From Aeromonas hydrophila subsp. hydrophila ATCC 7966 (GTDB taxonomy: Bacteria > Pseudomonadota > Gammaproteobacteria > Enterobacterales > Aeromonadaceae), in assembly GCF_000014805.1 (NCBI RefSeq), contig NC_008570.1, positions 3,888,501-3,952,500 of the forward strand: a stretch of DNA of 64,000 nt, in the 5' to 3' direction. The notes under the pieces are model-generated. The model was not told the DNA's origin, searched no databases, and saw nothing but the letters and a program-made list of their open reading frames with translations. This document shows, piece after piece, positions 39,201 through 49,166 of this stretch (position 1 is its first letter; each line of letters begins with the position of its first letter). The position numbers were made by a program, and so were the translations under genes.

Positions 39201-42200
39201 CGCACTCGGAGTGCCGCTGCCGGCCAGGAACTTGGCTTCATCCGCCCCGTCCACGTCGGTCACGCTCAGGGTGCCGGTCTCGGTCAGGGTCGGGTTGGTT
39301 TCGTCTTCCACCACGCCACCGGTGTCGGTGCCGGTAATGACAGCCGCATCGTTGACGCCGGTGATGGTGATGGTGACGGTGTGCTCGGTGCCGTCCACGG
39401 ACTTGACCACAAAGGTCTCGACCTTGGTCTCGCCTTCGCCCAGGTACTGCACCTTGCTGTTGTCGACGTTGTAGGTCCAGGCACCGCCTTCGGTGATGGA
39501 GAGGCTACCCAGTGCGCCCGCGCTCGGAGTGCCGTTGCCGGCCAGGAACTTGGCTTCGTCAGCGCCGTCCACGTCGGTGACGCTCAGGGTGCCGGTCTCG
39601 GTCAGGGTCGGGTTGGTTTCATCTTCGGTGACTGCACCTGTATCGCTACCGGTGATCACCGCCGCATCGTTGACGCCAGTGATGGTGATGGTGACGGTGT
39701 GGGTGGTGCCATCCACCGACTGCACGGTGAAGCTCTCGACCTTGGTTTCACCCTCGCCCAGGTACTGCACCTTGCTGTTGTCGACGTTGTAGGTCCAGGC
39801 ACCGCCTTCGGTGATGGTCAGGCTGCCCAGTGCGCCGGCACTCGGGGTGCCGTTGCCGGCCAGGAACTTGGCTTCATCGGCGCCGTCCACGTCGGTGACG
39901 CTCAGGGTACCGGTCTCGGTCAGAGTCGGGTTGGTTTCATCTTCGGTGACCGCACCAGTGTCGCTACCGGTAATGACCGCCGCATCGTTGACGCCGGTGA
40001 TGGTGATGGTGACGGTGTGCTCGGTGCCATCCACGGACTTGACCACAAAGGTCTCGACCTTGGTCTCGCCCTCGCCCAGGTACTGCACCTTGCTGTTGTC
40101 GACGTTGTAGGTCCAGGCACCGCCTTCGGTGATGGTCAGGCTGCCCAATGCGCCAGTGCTGGCCACACCGTTGCCGGCCAGGAACTTGGCTTCATCCGCC
40201 CCGTCCACGTCGGTCACGCTCAGGGTGCCGGTCTCGGTCAGAGTCGGGTTGGTTTCATCTTCGGTGACCGCACCAGTGTCGCTACCGGTAATGACCGCCG
40301 CATCGTTGACGCCGGTGATGGTGATGGTGACGGTATGCTCGGTGCCGTCCACGGACTTGACCACAAAGCTCTCGACCTTGGTTTCACCTTCGCCCAGGTA
40401 CTGCACCTTGCTGTTGTCGACGTTGTAGGTCCAGGCACCGCCTTCGGTGATGGAGAGGCTACCCAGTGCACCTGCACCCGGGGTGCCGTTGCCAGCCAGG
40501 AACTTGGCCTCGTCGGCGCCATCCACGTCGGTCACGCTCAGGGTGCCGGTCTCGGTCAGCAGCGGGTTGGTTTCGTCTTCCACCACGCTACCAGTGTCGC
40601 TACCGGTGATCACCGCGGCATCGTTGACGCCGGTGATGGTGATGGTGACGGAGTGAGTGGTGCCATCGACTGAGGCCACGGTGAAGGTCTCGACCTTGGT
40701 CTCGCCCTCGCCCAGGTACTGCACCTTGCTGTTGTCGACGTTGTAGGTCCAGGTACCGCCTTCGGTGATGGAGAGGCTGCCCAGTGCGCCCGCGCTCGGG
40801 GTGCCGTTACCAGCCAGGAACTTGGCCTCGTCGGCGCCGTCCACGTCGGTGACGCTCAGGGTGCCAGTCTCGGTCAAAGTCGGGTTGGTTTCATCTTCGG
40901 TGACCGCACCAGTGTCGCTACCGGTAATGACCGCCGCATCGTTGACCGGCGTAACAGTCCCGGTCACGCCGCCAGTGGCGCTGTTCAGGCCATCGGTGAT
41001 GGTGTATTCAAACGCGATGTTGCCATTGAAATCCGGAGCCGGCGTGAAGATCAACTGGCCATTGCTCAGGGTGACGGAACCATTGCTGATCGCTACCGTG
41101 CCGCCTTCGGCAATGGTCTGGCCGTTGATGGCGGTAATGGTGAGGCGATCACCATCCACATCCGTGTCGTTGCCAAGCACATTGATGGTGACGGTGCCCT
41201 CCTCCGCCACGGTGAACTGGTCGTCGCCCGGCAGAGGCGCGGCATTCACCACGCTGTTGTCGGTCCCCTTGGGCGAAGTGTTGCCCACAGGGTCGGTCAG
41301 GGTGGCATCCACCGTGATGGGACCGTTGACCGGCAGATCCGTGGTAGGAATGGTCAGAGTGACCTGGGTGCGGCCGATATCGTCGGTCGTCAGAATTCTG
41401 CTGGAGTCAGGCACGCCATCACCGTTCCAGTCCACATCGAGACGATCGCCAGCCTTGGCATCGCCCGGCAGCCGGATGATGACATCCACCCCGTTTTCGC
41501 GCTCGTTGGCGGAGATGACATTGTCCGCGCCGTCCTGGATTTCCACTTGCGGTACCGAGGGCGCGGTACTGTCCACGCTGCCGTCATCGGTCGCGGTGCC
41601 GGTGTTGCCGGCCGGATCGGTGACGCTGGCAGTCACTGTGTAGGAGCCATCAACCAGCGGAGTGGTCACGTCCACACTGAAGGTGCCATCCGGATTGACG
41701 GTGGTGATCAGGGTTTGCTGGTTGCCATTGGCATCGGTCACCAGCAGGGTCACGGTACTGCCGGCGGTGGCATCCGTGGTACCCGTAATGGTCGGGGTCG
41801 TGTCGTTGGTATTGTCAGGTGCGGAGACGGTGATCACCGGCGGGACGAGATCAATCAGGCGATTCTCTTCACCCGGCAGTGCATCAGCGATCACGCCGGC
41901 ATCGGTCTGGTTGGCCGTATCAAAACCGGCCGCTGCTATGGTGGCATCACCGGTACGATCGATTGTAACGAAACCACCGTTGCCACTGGCGCCAGCCACG
42001 CCACCAATGCCACCACCACCGGCGGCAGGCGCCCCACCTGCGGCAGATGCTTCAAATGCCTTGGTCGGGTCGGCGCCGCCCAGGATGGCCTGCTGCAGGG
42101 CCGCGATGTCATTGGGATTGCCGGACGGCACATTCTGGGCAAGCTGCGGCTCTTGAGACGTTTCATCCTCAACCTGCTGCTCGTTGGTCGGGCTCAGGGT

Positions 42201-42380
42201 GAAAGTCTGGTTGCCGCCTTTGAAGCTGGCGCCTTCAGGAGTGATCAGCACCGCATCCTTGGGCAGGATATCGCCTTCGGCGAGCTGCTTCTGGCTGCCA
42301 TCAGCGGCCACCAGGTAAACCTTGCCTTTCAACTGGGTAACGACGACGTCCTGATCCAATGCGATATTGTGGCTGCTCAT
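27237..42380 (-). CDS. Giant LapA-class RTX adhesin with VCBS repeats and vWA domain (5047 aa)
   Basis: A surface adhesin exported by type I secretion. Residues ~1-125 form a retention module ([25 protein letters not shown]) ending in an [25 protein letters not shown] linker with di-alanine sites (Ala113-114, Ala119-120) like those cut by LapG. Two Ig-like domains and a cadherin-like domain (~165-480) precede 28 VCBS repeats (482-3455). Then come beta-sandwich regions, a Calx-beta-like segment (~3925-4040), a first RTX block (~4225-4300), a vWA domain with MIDAS Asp4507-Ser-Ser-Gly-Ser (~4500-4775), C-terminal RTX nonapeptides (~4845-4930, [11 protein letters not shown] type) and a hydrophobic-ended secretion tail. 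ATG 42380 follows AGGAGAGAAC, a near-ideal ribosome site. The frame is intact. No TolC/LapB/LapC or LapD/LapG genes are adjacent. Confidence 0.93.
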   Translation of the reverse strand: MSSHNIALDQDVVVTQLKGKVYLVAADGSQKQLAEGDILPKDAVLITPEGASFKGGNQTFTLSPTNEQQVEDETSQEPQLAQNVPSGNPNDIAALQQAILGGADPTKAFEASAAGGAPAAGGGGIGGVAGASGNGGFVTIDRTGDATIAAAGFDTANQTDAGVIADALPGEENRLIDLVPPVITVSAPDNTNDTTPTITGTTDATAGSTVTLLVTDANGNQQTLITTVNPDGTFSVDVTTPLVDGSYTVTASVTDPAGNTGTATDDGSVDSTAPSVPQVEIQDGADNVISANERENGVDVIIRLPGDAKAGDRLDVDWNGDGVPDSSRILTTDDIGRTQVTLTIPTTDLPVNGPITVDATLTDPVGNTSPKGTDNSVVNAAPLPGDDQFTVAEEGTVTINVLGNDTDVDGDRLTITAINGQTIAEGGTVAISNGSVTLSNGQLIFTPAPDFNGNIAFEYTITDGLNSATGGVTGTVTPVNDAAVITGSDTGAVTEDETNPTLTETGTLSVTDVDGADEAKFLAGNGTPSAGALGSLSITEGGTWTYNVDNSKVQYLGEGETKVETFTVASVDGTTHSVTITITGVNDAAVITGSDTGSVVEDETNPLLTETGTLSVTDVDGADEAKFLAGNGTPGAGALGSLSITEGGAWTYNVDNSKVQYLGEGETKVESFVVKSVDGTEHTVTITITGVNDAAVITGSDTGAVTEDETNPTLTETGTLSVTDVDGADEAKFLAGNGVASTGALGSLTITEGGAWTYNVDNSKVQYLGEGETKVETFVVKSVDGTEHTVTITITGVNDAAVITGSDTGAVTEDETNPTLTETGTLSVTDVDGADEAKFLAGNGTPSAGALGSLTITEGGAWTYNVDNSKVQYLGEGETKVESFTVQSVDGTTHTVTITITGVNDAAVITGSDTGAVTEDETNPTLTETGTLSVTDVDGADEAKFLAGNGTPSAGALGSLSITEGGAWTYNVDNSKVQYLGEGETKVETFVVKSVDGTEHTVTITITGVNDAAVITGTDTGGVVEDETNPTLTETGTLSVTDVDGADEAKFLAGSGTPSAGALGSLTITEGGAWTYNVDNSKVQYLGEGETKVETFTVASVDGTTHTVTITITGVNDAAVISGSDTGAVTEDETNPTLTETGTLSVTDVDGADEAKFLAGNGVASNGALGSLTITEGGAWTYNVDNSKVQYLGEGETKVETFVVKSVDGTEHTVTITITGVNDAAVITGTDTGGVVEDETNPTLTETGTLSVTDVDGADEAKFLAGSGTPSAGALGSLTITEGGAWTYNVDNSKVQYLGEGETKVETFTVASVDGTTHTVTITITGVNDSAVIGGTDSGAVTEDETNPTLTETGTLNVTDVDGADEAKFVAGNGTPSAGALGSLSITEGGAWTYNVDNSKVQYLGEGETKVETFTVASVDGTTHTVTITITGVNDAAVITGSDTGAVTEDESTPLLTETGTLSVTDVDGADEAKFQAGNGTPSAGALGSLTITEGGAWTYNVDNSKVQYLGEGETKVETFTVASVDGTTHTVTITITGVNDAAVITGSDTGAVTEDESNPTLTETGTLSVTDVDGADEAKFLAGNGTPSAGALGSLTITEGGAWTYNVDNSKVQYLGEGETKVETFTVASVDGTTHTVTITITGVNDAAVISGSDTGAVTEDESTPLLTETGTLSVTDVDGADEAKFLAGNGVASNGALGSLTITEGGAWTYNVDNSKVQYLGEGETKVETFTVASVDGTTHTVTITITGVNDAAVISGSDTGAVTEDETNPLLTETGTLSVTDVDGADEAKFLAGNGTPSAGALGSLSITEGGAWTYNVDNSKVQYLGEGETKVESFTVQSVDGTTHTVTITITGVNDAAVITGSDTGAVTEDETNPTLTETGTLSVTDVDGADEAKFLAGNGTPSAGALGSLSITEGGAWTYNVDNSKVQYLGEGETKVETFVVKSVDGTEHTVTITITGVNDAAVITGTDTGGVVEDETNPTLTETGTLSVTDVDGADEAKFLAGSGTPSAGALGSLTITEGGAWTYNVDNSKVQYLGEGETKVETFTVASVDGTTHTVTITITGVNDSAVIGGTDSGAVTEDETNPTLTETGTLNVTDVDGADEAKFLAGNGTPSAGALGSLTITEGGAWTYNVDNSKVQYLGEGETKVETFVVKSVDGTEHTVTITITGVNDAAVITGTDTGGVVEDETNPTLTETGTLSVTDVDGADEAKFLAGSGTPSAGALGSLTITEGGAWTYNVDNSKVQYLGEGETKVETFTVASVDGTTHTVTITITGVNDSAVIGGTDSGAVTEDETNPTLTETGTLNVTDVDGADEAKFVAGNGTPSAGALGSLSITEGGAWTYNVDNSKVQYLGEGETKVETFTVASVDGTTHTVTITITGVNDAAVITGSDTGAVTEDESTPLLTETGTLSVTDVDGADEAKFQAGNGTPSAGALGSLTITEGGAWTYNVDNSKVQYLGEGETKVETFTVASVDGTTHTVTITITGVNDAAVITGSDTGAVTEDESNPTLTETGTLSVTDVDGADEAKFLAGNGTPSAGALGSLTITEGGAWTYNVDNSKVQYLGEGETKVETFTVASVDGTTHTVTITITGVNDAAVISGSDTGAVTEDESTPLLTETGTLSVTDVDGADEAKFLAGNGVASNGALGSLTITEGGAWTYNVDNSKVQYLGEGETKVETFTVASVDGTTHTVTITITGVNDAAVISGSDTGAVTEDETNPLLTETGTLSVTDVDGADEAKFLAGNGTPSAGALGSLTITEGGAWTYNVDNSKVQYLGEGETKVETFTVASVDGTTHTVTITITGVNDGAVVAGDDLGAVTEDLNVVGGKLSDSGVLTISDADQGQAKFVAGNGTPSTGALGSLSITETGTWSYNVDNSKVQYLGLGETRVESFTVQSVDGTTHTVTITITGVNDGAVVAGDDLGAVTEDLNVVGGKLSDSGVLTISDADQGQAKFVAGNGTPSTGALGSLSITETGTWTYNVDNSKVQYLGLGETRVESFTVKSVDGTTHTVTITITGVNDGAVVAGDDLGAVTEDLNVVGGKLSDSGVLTISDADQDQAKFVAGNGTPSTGALGSLSITETGTWSYNVDNSKVQYLGLGETRVESFTVQSVDGTTHTVTITITGVNDGAVVAGDDLGAVTEDLNVVGGKLSDSGVLTISDADQGQAKFVAGNGTPSTGALGSLSITETGTWSYNVDNSKVQYLGLGETRVESFTVQSVDGTTHTVTITITGVNDGAVVAGDDLGAVTEDLNVVGGKLSDSGVLTISDADQGQAKFVAGNGTPSTGALGSLSITETGTWTYNVDNSKVQYLGLGETRVESFTVKSVDGTTHTVTITITGVNDGAVVAGDDLGAVTEDLNVVGGKLSDSGVLTISDADQGQAKFVAGNGTPSAGALGSLSITETGIWSYNVDNSKVQYLGQGETRIETFTVKSVDGTSHTVSVTITGTNDAPTLSIDKGAVVSEEGLAGGIADTAGSSDTTDSVAASGKITVGDVDSQDTLTISLNGPAGLTAGGAAVQWSWNAATKVLTGYTGTPGGADYKAVMDVKLTAPAGNGKGDWSYDVTLKAPLDHPVKGSEDVLNFQIGVTVSDGKTTTTGSLPISVEDDSPVAGDMAAVSVIKTNIPDTLTGLFDLTKYSGSNQTTLNVSGFSITALGFTSSTNSALITANVNGSSSGLGVSSVGSPNHNLANEVDFRHFANGTSASEQLIVKLDAGKVAYGANIKFSQMFGGELESGVVEFYRGGVLIGTQTFSSNAAGGDYAGNFQVQQGGFDTMVIKATNNGNGLYADNSDFTVKSIEFLGATTAPAIAYGSGTVTPQWGADGKGYMQLVGSTETGLTTATGKLITTTMESANTLVGKASDGTLVFRLEFTPATGKWEFFQYQNMSKPLGDGDIDFQIKVVDGDGDYSLGSFATKPLFTPIVQSVSSESAAEGGNLLHTVTLSDATQEATQYDFGIKGSGTNPASSLDWGTAQFSNGVTYNSATGKITVPAGVSGFTVTIPTVDDRLVEANETLTVTVGGQNGIGTIIDNDRAPVTTGGYSAGKEDTPLVLKWAQFGASDDQAASDLSVQINTLPLNGKLEYLNAAGQWIAVKVGDLVSYADIDSGHLRFVPGLNESSTNASNGNGVVTGNLQGDYASFGYQISDGANLSNSGKLVIDITAVADKPVVDISLTGNGVPLYTQYPSSGISTGAFQSGSFNKGNFGITSSFTDSTTTQDSVVGTSGNDYIVSVKGGGDYFVGGAGNDVLVGGNSVSGDTLDGGTGNDILVAGLGGDTLFGGAGTDLAVLMGSRANYVIERRSDGGFNFLVKENGVTISKSLYDIELVQFDDGIYQFNQTDGTLTAVQPSVVDYPFEISASLTDRDGSEQFDSLVLTGMPTGSTLYQGSTVLGTVGADGKLTLTGLWNQSALDVKLTGLTLRVPGSSAGQFDLKVEAIAKEVATDQTSSASDQDSIRMSYFLSTEGEPGDQNRTYGNEHNIVVGDLDGSVVLPGQNYNIAFMVDSSGSIGSSAMNTIKSQLAQVFSSLKASAGTDGAGTVNIFLVDFDTLANKSVSVNLKDSNALSQLQAILDSMDGSTNSGGGTNYEDVFKTTANWFNSSTVQGNTNAKNLTYFITDGQPTFYLENEGSDPMIRDRSGTVNDVYLSNVIGTSYTYGQTYSVNGRTVVNGNGVVYDYNGNQIGYMRPDGAGRYVYATLAGTGNSTSSTTIANSVAGFGLLTGMGVTVEAIGLGANISYNDLKSYDSDGVIMTGVNASDLANAILGTSVNNLPGSDRIDGGAGDDILFGDAIHFAGINGEGYAAIKQYVAGKLSAGSVTDAQVHDYITDHASEFDQSSNNDKADVLIGGDGNDILFGQGGDDFLFGGAGNDILFGGAGNDTLYGESGNDTLYGGSGNDTLYGGSGDDTLSGGLGNDILVGGLGNDILKGDGGADTFTWLQGDTAAGSVAKDYVVDFSKAEGDKLDLSDLLDHDGSRNQNDLKSLLSVFQDSEGVHLQVKESSAAPVTQEIVLMNHTFDSLTGSASATSSQVIDYMLNNNMLDIDK
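32016..33941 (-). repeat. VCBS repeat array, type B: 6 units of 321 bp
   Basis: Six consecutive in-frame units of 107 residues, starting [15 protein letters not shown] and ending [11 protein letters not shown]. They differ from type A by the [21 protein letters not shown] insert and TETGTW in place of TEGGAW. Units differ from one another by only a few residues; the last one is the most divergent ([21 protein letters not shown], ending GTND). Confidence 0.93.
33942..40937 (-). repeat. VCBS repeat array, type A: 22 units of 318 bp
   Basis: Exactly 22 units of 106 codons (6,996 bp with no indel), each running from a start like [15 protein letters not shown] to [11 protein letters not shown]. 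Variation is confined to a few alternating blocks: VITGSD/VIGGTD/VISGSD; ETNPTL/ESTPLL; GTPSAG/GVASNG; LTITE/LSITE; and [33 protein letters not shown]. The mosaic combination of these blocks points to recombination between units. Confidence 0.95.
34114..39817 (-). repeat. Nine-unit (2,862 bp offset) segmental duplication inside the adhesin array
   Basis: Bases 34114-36955 recur at 36976-39817 with an offset of 2,862 bp, i.e. exactly nine 318 bp units. Sequence is near-identical (scattered single differences, for example 35700 versus 38562) except one patch. Around 35937-36330 versus 38799-39190 the two copies carry different unit variants. Confidence 0.88.
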
Positions 42381-42568
42381 GTTCTCTCCTGAATCTCTAT
42401 TGGCATGCAATATTCCACCGTCTAATGTGCCCGCGAATGGCGCCGGAAACCAGTTAGAAAATTCGAATGGATAGACTGATTTGAGGCTGGAACGGTCGGT
42501 TAAACAGAAGGGTCAACAACGGCGGGGATGGAAAATAAAATCAAGATGATCAATGTGTTGCACTTTGA

Positions 42569-42597
42569 TGACGGGAGCACTGCCAGTGCCCCCGTCA
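42569..42597 (-). terminator. Hairpin downstream of yidE
   Basis: TGACGGGAGCACT and AGTGCCCCCGTCA form a long stem with one mismatch and a short loop, 12 bp past the yidE stop. There is no T-tract, so termination may be Rho-assisted; the site also lies upstream of the adhesin promoter region. Confidence 0.45.
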
Positions 42598-42608
42598 GGG
42601 GCTTCATA

Positions 42609-44270
42609 TCAGGCGCCAGCCCACAGCAGGATAGCCAGCAACTGGGGTGAGATGATGCGCAGGAACATCACCAGCGGATAGACGGTCGCGTACGACAGGG
42701 CACTGGCACCACTGGTGGGGTGCATGCCGTTGGCAAACGCCAGGGCGGGAGGATCCGTCATGGAACCGGCCAGCAAACCGCACAGGGTGAGGTAGTTCAT
42801 CTTGCCGTACAGACGGGCCAGCACACCGACCACTAGCAGCGGGATCAGGGTGATCGCCACCCCATACATCATCCAGGCCGGACCATCGCCGTTGATCAGG
42901 GTATCGATGAAGCCGGCGCCGGACTTGAAGCCCACCACCGCCAGAAACAGCACTATGCCGATCTCCCGCAGCGCCAGGTTGGCACTGGGGGGCATGAACC
43001 AGTAGAGCTTGCCGATGCTGCCGATGCGCGACAGGATCAGCGCCACCACCAGCGGGCCGCCCGCCAGACCCAGCTTGAGTGCGGCCGGGAACCCGGGCAG
43101 ATAGAAGGGGATGGATCCGAGCAGCACGCCAAGGCCGATGCCGATGAACACCGGCAGCATCTGCACCTGCTGCAGTTTCTGCTGCACGTTGCCCACCACA
43201 TTGGTGACCGCCTCGATGGCGTCGAGTCGTCCCACCAGGTTGAGGATGTCGCCGAACTGCAGGCTGGTCTGGCTGGTCGGTACCAGCTCGATACCGGCCC
43301 GGTTGAGGCGCGAGATCACCACGTCATATTTCTGCTTGATGTCGAGATCGCGGATCTTCTTGCCGAGCACCTGCTCGTTGGTCACCACTACCCGCTCTAC
43401 CCGCAGATCGGTGCCGCGAGTGGAGAGCGAGGTCTCTACCTCCTCCCCCAGCACCAGCAGCACCTTGCGCAGGGCGTGCCGCTCACCCACCAGGTGCAGC
43501 AGGTCGCCCAGTTCGATGCGCGAATCCGGCCGCGGCACCATCAGCTCATCGCCACGCTTGAGGCGCGAGCAGATGACGTCAGCCTCGTCGAGACTCGGGA
43601 TCTCGCTCAGCATCAGACCGTGGATGTTGGGGTTGCGCACCGCGATGTTGATGGTCTGCAGACTCTCCTTGGTCTTGCCGGCCTGTTGTTCAAACTGGGC
43701 TGCTTCTTCGTCGATCTTGATCCGAAAGAACATGCGGATCAACCACATGGTCAACAAGATGCCACAGATGCCGAACGGATAGGCGACTGCATAGCCCATC
43801 CCCATCAGGCCGGTGGAACCGGGCGCGGCGCCCAGCTCAGCCAGGATCTGCTGGCCGGCACCGAGAGAAGGGGTGTTGGTCACGGCGCCGGAGAAGACCC
43901 CCAGGATCACCGGCAGCGGCACGTCGAACAGCTGGTGCAGGGCGGCCGCCACGGCGCAGCCAAGCAGTACCAGCAGGGCGGCGAAGCCGTTGAGCTTGAG
44001 GCCGGAGCTGCGCAGGGAGGAGAAGAAGCCGGGGCCGACCTGAATGCCGATGGTGTAGACAAACAGGATCAGGCCGAACTCCTGAATGAAGTGCAGGGTC
44101 TGCTCATCCAGCGCCAGCCCCGAGAGGCCGGCGAAGTGGCCCACTATGATGCCGCCGAACAGCACCCCTCCGATCCCGAGACCGACGCCATAGACCCGCC
44201 AGTTTCCCAGCCAGAGCCCCAGCACTGCCACCAGCGACAACATGCTGATGGAAAGCGCGATATCACTCAT
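42609..44270 (-). CDS. yidE: YidE-type putative transporter (AspT/YidE/YbjL family)
   Basis: A 553-residue inner-membrane protein, the same length as E. coli YidE and alike throughout. Two membrane modules of five to six helices (about 1-180 and 380-553) flank two TrkA-C/RCK_C domains (about 195-370, containing [16 protein letters not shown] and [15 protein letters not shown]). Each module has the AspT-duplication signature ([16 protein letters not shown] and [13 protein letters not shown]). The family includes aspartate:alanine exchangers, but the substrate of YidE is unknown. ATG 44270 follows AAAGG at 9 bp; an in-frame ATG three codons upstream touches the ribosome site and is unlikely. 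Confidence 0.92.
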   Translation of the reverse strand: MSDIALSISMLSLVAVLGLWLGNWRVYGVGLGIGGVLFGGIIVGHFAGLSGLALDEQTLHFIQEFGLILFVYTIGIQVGPGFFSSLRSSGLKLNGFAALLVLLGCAVAAALHQLFDVPLPVILGVFSGAVTNTPSLGAGQQILAELGAAPGSTGLMGMGYAVAYPFGICGILLTMWLIRMFFRIKIDEEAAQFEQQAGKTKESLQTINIAVRNPNIHGLMLSEIPSLDEADVICSRLKRGDELMVPRPDSRIELGDLLHLVGERHALRKVLLVLGEEVETSLSTRGTDLRVERVVVTNEQVLGKKIRDLDIKQKYDVVISRLNRAGIELVPTSQTSLQFGDILNLVGRLDAIEAVTNVVGNVQQKLQQVQMLPVFIGIGLGVLLGSIPFYLPGFPAALKLGLAGGPLVVALILSRIGSIGKLYWFMPPSANLALREIGIVLFLAVVGFKSGAGFIDTLINGDGPAWMMYGVAITLIPLLVVGVLARLYGKMNYLTLCGLLAGSMTDPPALAFANGMHPTSGASALSYATVYPLVMFLRIISPQLLAILLWAGA

Positions 44271-44388
44271 TTCGTGCATCCTTTGCGAATTGAACTGTCC
44301 CTAGCTTGTCAGCAAACGCCGTGGCCAACTGTGTGATACCGCACGAATTTATCCTTTTGAGCAGCAAAAAATACCAATTAAGGGCTAG

Positions 44389-45024
44389 TTAGGCGACGTA
44401 GCCATAAATGGCCATAAAGTGACAGACGCTGCCACCCAGTACGAACAGATGCCAGATGGCGTGGTTGTAGGGGATACGTTTGGCCACATAGAAGATCACC
44501 CCCAGGCTATAGATGAGACCACCCAGCCCGAGCAGCAGCAAGCCTTCCCCCTCCAGATGGATATAAAGCTGATAGACCACCAGCAACGACAGCCAGCCCA
44601 GCATCAGGTAGGTAAACAGCGACAGCTTCTTGAAGCGATTGATGAATAGCAGCTTGAACACCACCCCCGCCAGCGCCAGCACCCAGATCACCACCATCAA
44701 CCCCTGTGCCAGCGGCGTGTCGAGTGCCACCAGCAGGAAGGGAGTATAGGTACCGGCGATCAACAGATAGATGGCGCAGTGGTCGAATACCTTGCACCAA
44801 CGTCTGGCCGGCCCTTCCGCCATGCTGTGGTAGAGGGTCGAGGCCAGATAGAGCAGCACCAGACTGCCGCCATAGAGGCTGTAACTGACCAGCGCCTGAG
44901 GGCCCTGCGCCCAGCCCTTGTTCAACAACAACACCAACCCCAGGATCCCCAGCACCAGCCCCAGGCCGTGGCTGAGGCGGTTGGCCAGCTCCTCGCGGGG
45001 CGAATAATCCGTCACACTGCTCAT
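44389..45024 (-). CDS. trhA: Hemolysin III family membrane protein (TrhA/YqfA, PAQR superfamily)
   Basis: A 211-residue protein with seven predicted transmembrane helices. It has the conserved motifs of the hemolysin III/PAQR family: SHGLGLVLG (helix 1), STLYHSM (helix 2), [17 protein letters not shown] (helices 3-4) and the C-terminal [16 protein letters not shown] with metal-binding-type histidines. The E. coli homologue modulates membrane energetics; haemolytic activity is not implied. It is monocistronic and lies head-to-head with panP. Confidence 0.9.
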   Translation of the reverse strand: MSSVTDYSPREELANRLSHGLGLVLGILGLVLLLNKGWAQGPQALVSYSLYGGSLVLLYLASTLYHSMAEGPARRWCKVFDHCAIYLLIAGTYTPFLLVALDTPLAQGLMVVIWVLALAGVVFKLLFINRFKKLSLFTYLMLGWLSLLVVYQLYIHLEGEGLLLLGLGGLIYSLGVIFYVAKRIPYNHAIWHLFVLGGSVCHFMAIYGYVA

Positions 45025-45247
45025 TGCATACTCCTGCCCAAACTGCGCTCACTCTAGCTGCCGCCATTTCAGAGTACAAGTGTTAGCTTAAAGTGATTTC
45101 ATGCCATTTGCCGTGTGTTGAGGAGATGCGCATGGCTGTCACCCGCTAGCCTTTGGTGTATGCTCTGCGGCCGATGCCCACGTAGCTGTTGCCACCGCGC
45201 TTGCTCACCACCCAGTGACTCCCTGGCAACCCGGTCTGGAGAACCTG

Positions 45248-46753
45248 ATGAAGTTGACTGAACTGTTTGCACTACCGGATCCGGCCTTCGGCCAAGCCAT
45301 GACGGATCTGCTGGAGACCTTCCACCACTCGGATGACAGTCAGGCTCCCTACCAGCGCGACCAGTTCACCCACCAGCTCGATCAATCCCGCATGCCGGCT
45401 ACCGGCATCGCCATGGATGAGTACCTGGCCCGGCTGGCCACCCTGGTGCCTGGCGCATCTCACCTCACCTCGCCACGCTACATGGGCCATATGACGGCCC
45501 CGTTACCGGCCTTCACTGCCGAGCTGTCCCGCCTGGTGGTGATGCTCAACCAGAACCCGATGAAGATGGAGTCCTCCCGTCTGCTCAGCTTTCTGGAGCG
45601 GGAGGTGCTGGCCAAGCTGCACCGCCTCATCTATCGCGCCGACGATCTCTTCTATGACGCCCAGATGCATGCCAAGGATGCCGCCCTCGGGGTCATGACC
45701 AGCGGCGGCACCATCGCCAACGTCACCGCCCTCTGGCTGGCCCGCAACCGCGCCTGCGGCGACAACCTGTTCGCCCTTTATGAGCAGGGTTATCGCGGCG
45801 CCGTCATTCTGGGCTCGCGGCTGATGCACTACTCCTTCGACAAGGGGATGGATCTGCTGGGGCTGGGGGCGCGCAGCGTCTGGCGCCTCCCGACCGACGA
45901 CCAGAACCGGCTCGACATGGCGGCGCTGGAGCAGGCCCTTGCCCAGTGCAAGGAGCAAAAACTCAAGGTGCTGGCACTGGTCGGCGTGGCCGGCAGCACC
46001 GATTTCGGCTCCATCGACCCCTTGCCTGAGCTGGCGGACATTGCCGAGCGCGAGCAGATCCACTTTCACGTGGATGCCGCCTGGGGTGGCCCGACCCTGT
46101 TCTCGCCCCGCTATCAAAACCTGCTGGCCGGGATCGAGCGGGCTGATACCGTCACTCTGGATGGCCACAAACAGCTGCTGGTGCCGCTCGGTACCGGCAT
46201 GCTGCTCTGCCGCCAGCCGGACCTGATGATGGCGGTCAAGCGCGAGGCCCCCTACGCCATCCGCGCCAGCTCCTTTGATCAGGGGCGCTTTACCCTGGAG
46301 GGCACCCGCCCGGCCAATGCGCTCTATCTGGATGCCGCCTTCCAGCTGTTCGGCCAGCAGGGCTATGCTGAGCTCATCGAGGCCAACTACGACCGGGCCC
46401 GCCTGATGGCCAGCCTTATCGACCAGGATCCCGCCTTCGAGCTGATGTCGGCCCCGGTGATGAACCTGCTCTCCTATCGCTGCATCCCCCCTCATCTGCA
46501 GGGCAAGGTACTGGACGAGGCCGCCAACGAGCAGGTCAATGCCTTCAACGTCGCCCTGCAGAAGGCTCAGCGCGCCGAGGGGCACAGTTTTGTCTCCCGC
46601 ACCCAGCGCGCCGTGGGTCGCTACGGCCCCCAGCCGCTCACCCTGCTGCGGGCCGTGCTGCTCAATCCACTCATCGAAGAGCGCCACATCCGCGATCTGC
46701 TGGCGGATCAGCAGCGGCTGGGCGCCGAGATCGCAAGGCAGCTATTTGGCTGA
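45248..46753 (+). CDS. panP: PLP-dependent aspartate 1-decarboxylase PanP-type (group II decarboxylase)
   Basis: A 501-residue group II PLP decarboxylase. Key blocks are [20 protein letters not shown], the cofactor Asp276 in HVDAAWGGP, and the schiff-base Lys308 in [14 protein letters not shown]. Its best family match by eye is the aspartate decarboxylase PanP found in Vibrio, which makes beta-alanine for pantothenate and replaces PanD. Glutamate or other amino-acid decarboxylation cannot be excluded from sequence. ATG 45248 follows GGAG; the frame is open 11 codons upstream. yciB follows about 100 bp downstream. Confidence 0.82.
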   Translation: MKLTELFALPDPAFGQAMTDLLETFHHSDDSQAPYQRDQFTHQLDQSRMPATGIAMDEYLARLATLVPGASHLTSPRYMGHMTAPLPAFTAELSRLVVMLNQNPMKMESSRLLSFLEREVLAKLHRLIYRADDLFYDAQMHAKDAALGVMTSGGTIANVTALWLARNRACGDNLFALYEQGYRGAVILGSRLMHYSFDKGMDLLGLGARSVWRLPTDDQNRLDMAALEQALAQCKEQKLKVLALVGVAGSTDFGSIDPLPELADIAEREQIHFHVDAAWGGPTLFSPRYQNLLAGIERADTVTLDGHKQLLVPLGTGMLLCRQPDLMMAVKREAPYAIRASSFDQGRFTLEGTRPANALYLDAAFQLFGQQGYAELIEANYDRARLMASLIDQDPAFELMSAPVMNLLSYRCIPPHLQGKVLDEAANEQVNAFNVALQKAQRAEGHSFVSRTQRAVGRYGPQPLTLLRAVLLNPLIEERHIRDLLADQQRLGAEIARQLFG

Positions 46754-46857
46754 GGAACTGGCTGGCGAATGAGCGGTCTTATTCATTTGCCGTTGCCCAT
46801 CGGGCAGGTACACTGAATCAAATTTTGCGGTCCACTTTTGAGGGCGACGAGCCAGAC

Positions 46858-47409
46858 ATGAAGCAATTTATTGAATTTATTCCTCTTATCGTTTTCTTTG
46901 CAGTCTACAAGTTCTACGACATCTACATGGCGACCGGCGCCCTGGTGGTGGTGACCGGTCTGCAGCTCGCCTACAGCTGGATCCGCTATCGCAAGGTCGA
47001 GAAGATGCAGCTGTTCACCTTCCTGCTGGTCGGCTTCTTCGGCGGCCTCACCGTCTTCTTCCACGACGACACCTTCATCAAGTGGAAAGTCACCGTCATC
47101 AACGTACTGTTTGCACTGGGCCTGCTCATCAGCCGTTACGGCTTTGGCAAGAATTTGATCAAGCAGATGCTGGGCAAGGAGCTGCAGGCACCGGATCCCG
47201 TCTGGGATCGGGTCAATCTCGGCTGGGCCGGCTTCTTTACCGTCTGCGGCCTGCTCAACCTCTATGTGGCCTTCAACCTGCCGCAGGAGATGTGGGTCAA
47301 CTTCAAGGTGTTCGGTCTGCTTGGCATGACCCTGGTATTCACCCTGCTGAGCGGTGTCTATCTCTATCGCCACCTGCCCGCCGAGCAGAAAAATGAAATG
47401 AAAAAATAA
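46858..47409 (+). CDS. yciB: Inner membrane-spanning protein YciB / septation protein A
   Basis: A 183-residue multispan inner-membrane protein starting [29 protein letters not shown], the diagnostic N terminus of YciB (IspZ, intracellular septation protein A). [15 protein letters not shown], the [17 protein letters not shown] segment and [11 protein letters not shown] are also conserved. About five transmembrane helices are visible. Homologues affect cell-envelope synthesis and cell shape and interact with elongation and division proteins. It is co-oriented with yciI 25 bp downstream, as in many gammaproteobacteria. Confidence 0.95.
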   Translation: MKQFIEFIPLIVFFAVYKFYDIYMATGALVVVTGLQLAYSWIRYRKVEKMQLFTFLLVGFFGGLTVFFHDDTFIKWKVTVINVLFALGLLISRYGFGKNLIKQMLGKELQAPDPVWDRVNLGWAGFFTVCGLLNLYVAFNLPQEMWVNFKVFGLLGMTLVFTLLSGVYLYRHLPAEQKNEMKK

Positions 47410-47434
47410 CTGCCATCAAGAAAAGGATCGTCTC

Positions 47435-47731
47435 ATGTGGTATCTCATCTATTCCGAAGATGTCCAGAGCAGCCTGCCGCTGCGCAAGCAGGCGCGCCCG
47501 GCCCATCTGGCCAGGCTACAGGCGCTGCAGGATGAAGGGCGGCTGCTCACCGCCGGCCCCAACCCGGCCATCGATGCCGAGGATCCGGCCGATGCCGGCT
47601 TTACCGGCAGCACCGTCATCGCCGAGTTCGCCTCACAGGCGGATGCCAAGGCCTGGGCCGATGCCGATCCCTATGTGGCGGCCGGTGTCTATGCCAAGGT
47701 GACCATCAAGCCGTTCAAGAAGGTCTTCTGA
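47435..47731 (+). CDS. yciI: YciI family protein
   Basis: A 98-residue ferredoxin-like protein, the same length as E. coli YciI. The candidate active-site pair of the family is His24 (RPAHLARL) and Asp78 (WADADPY). Homologous domains catalyse dehalogenation or muconolactone-type reactions, but the role of YciI is unknown. An AAAAGGA ribosome site precedes the ATG. Second gene of the yciB-yciI unit, ended by a strong terminator. Confidence 0.93.
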   Translation: MWYLIYSEDVQSSLPLRKQARPAHLARLQALQDEGRLLTAGPNPAIDAEDPADAGFTGSTVIAEFASQADAKAWADADPYVAAGVYAKVTIKPFKKVF

Positions 47732-47753
47732 CCCAACGCGCATAGAGAAATAA

Positions 47754-47794
47754 AAAAAGGCCGGACTGGCAGTTCATGCCAGTCCGGCCTTTTT
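47754..47794. terminator. Bidirectional terminator between yciI and cysQ
   Basis: AAAAAGGCCGGACTGGCA pairs perfectly with TGCCAGTCCGGCCTTTTT around a 5-base loop; U-tracts arise on both strands. Confidence 0.95.
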
Positions 47795-47812
47795 CTATCC
47801 CGATATCCCGTT

Positions 47813-48583
47813 TTATGCCTTGGCCACGAACCAGGGGTTGAGGATGTCCGGCTTGTTGTAGCACAGCGGCGAGCCATCGAGCTGGGTTACACTGCCGCCC
47901 GCTCCCTCCAGCACCGCCTGCGCCGCACCGGTATCCCACTCGCAGGTGGGGGCGAGGCGCGGGTAAAGCTCGGCGCCCCCTTCGGCGATGATGCAGAACT
48001 TGAGCGAACTGCCCATGGAAACCAGCTCAATCTCGCCCCGCGCCATGTCACCAAAGCCAGCCAGGTAATCCAGAGTGGCCTGGGACAAGTGATTGCGACT
48101 GCCCACCACCCGCCAAGGCGTGCTCTCCTGATGAGGTCGGCTCTGGATTGCCTCACGCTTGCCACCAGCCACCCGCCAGGCCCCCAGCCCCTTGCCGCCA
48201 TACCAGAGCAGGTCCAATACCGGGGCATAAACCAGCCCCCAGCGCGGAGCCCCTTCTTCAATGAGGGCGATATTGACGGTGAACTCGCCGTTGCGGAAGA
48301 CGAACTCCTTGGTGCCGTCCAGCGGGTCCACCAGCCAGTAACGGGACCAGCCGTGGCGCGCCGCCATCACCTCGGGCCCGGACTCCTCGGACAATACGGG
48401 GATGTCGGGCGTCAACCGGGCCAACGCCTGCACGATCACCTCGTGCGCGCCCTTGTCGGCGGCGGTCAAGGGGCTTTCGTCCTGCTTGTACTCTACCGCA
48501 AAGGGCTGACTGTAGATGGCCATGATGGCGTCACCGGCGGTACGGGCGATGGGCTCCAGCTCGGAAATCGCGGGAAAAAACAT
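47813..48583 (-). CDS. cysQ: 3'(2'),5'-bisphosphate nucleotidase CysQ
   Basis: A 256-residue inositol-monophosphatase-fold enzyme that dephosphorylates PAP/PAPS and so supports sulfate assimilation and sulfur-nucleotide recycling. Metal ligands are visible in SEES (Glu66-Glu67), DPLDGT (Asp86, Asp89) and the C-terminal WDTGAAQAV. SSLKFCIIAEG and AELYPRLAPTCEWD are also typical. ATG 48583 follows AGGA at about 11 bp. ATG 48595 is possible but the AGG would touch it, and a TTG lies further upstream. Confidence 0.93.
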   Translation of the reverse strand: MFFPAISELEPIARTAGDAIMAIYSQPFAVEYKQDESPLTAADKGAHEVIVQALARLTPDIPVLSEESGPEVMAARHGWSRYWLVDPLDGTKEFVFRNGEFTVNIALIEEGAPRWGLVYAPVLDLLWYGGKGLGAWRVAGGKREAIQSRPHQESTPWRVVGSRNHLSQATLDYLAGFGDMARGEIELVSMGSSLKFCIIAEGGAELYPRLAPTCEWDTGAAQAVLEGAGGSVTQLDGSPLCYNKPDILNPWFVAKA

Positions 48584-48652
48584 AAGAAAAGACATCCTGG
48601 TCAAATGGTTAGCACAGTGTACCTATTTTGGATCAAGGAAGCTTATAGCCGT

Positions 48653-48684
48653 TTGCTCTGACTTATACAGTGTCATATATGACA
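48653..48684 (+). promoter_or_regulatory. Candidate comEA promoter with a palindromic operator over the -10 box
   Basis: TTGCTC (48653-48658) and TATATG (48676-48681) are spaced by 17 bp. The -10 hexamer sits inside a perfect 14 bp palindrome TGTCATATATGACA (48671-48684), an arrangement typical of a repressor site. Confidence 0.5.
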
Positions 48685-48750
48685 GACAAAAAGTGGCGCG
48701 ACTCGGCTAATTCTCAATAGGCATTCCACACAACACAAGGACGTGCCGCC

Positions 48751-49071
48751 ATGAACTACAAGACCCTGACCGCCACCCTGCTGCTGAGCTGCCTGCCCCT
48801 GCTCAGCCAGCCTCTGCTGGCCGCCGACAAGCCTGCTGCCAAGCCGGCAACCACGGTCACCGCCGCCAAGGAGAGCGGCAAAGTGAACCTGAACACCGCC
48901 AGTATCAATGAGTTGACTGCGCTCAAGGGCATTGGCGAGAAGAAGGCCCAGGCCATCGTCGATTACCGCGAGAAGCAGGGCAAGTTCACTACCGTGGATC
49001 AGCTGGCCGATGTGAGCGGCATCGGGCCAGCCACGCTGGAAGCAAATCGGGACATGATTATCGTCAAGTAA
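48751..49071 (+). CDS. comEA: ComEA-like helix-hairpin-helix DNA-binding protein
   Basis: A 106-residue exported protein with a signal peptide (residues 1-24, [12 protein letters not shown]), a short Ala/Lys/Pro linker, and a tandem helix-hairpin-helix domain from about residue 44 ([30 protein letters not shown] ... [12 protein letters not shown]). In Vibrio and other competent bacteria ComEA binds DNA in the periplasm and ratchets it inward during natural transformation. No other competence genes are nearby, so the role is inferred from family. It is transcribed alone, between the palindromic promoter region and a terminator. Confidence 0.88.
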   Translation: MNYKTLTATLLLSCLPLLSQPLLAADKPAAKPATTVTAAKESGKVNLNTASINELTALKGIGEKKAQAIVDYREKQGKFTTVDQLADVSGIGPATLEANRDMIIVK

Positions 49072-49094
49072 CCGATCCATACCCCTCCCCTCAT

Positions 49095-49122
49095 AAGGGC
49101 AGCCTGTGGCTGCCCTATTTTT
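49095..49122 (+). terminator. Terminator of comEA
   Basis: GGGCAGCC and GGCTGCCC pair around TGT and are followed by TATTTTTC. Confidence 0.9.
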
Positions 49123-49166
49123 CTTCGGGTATCATGGGCCCACTTTGTATCCTTTGGAACTTATCC

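Noticed and set aside
32016..40937. CRISPR-like periodic repeats
   Set aside because: The period is 318/321 bp, in frame with coding sequence, and there are no short repeats with unique spacers and no cas genes.
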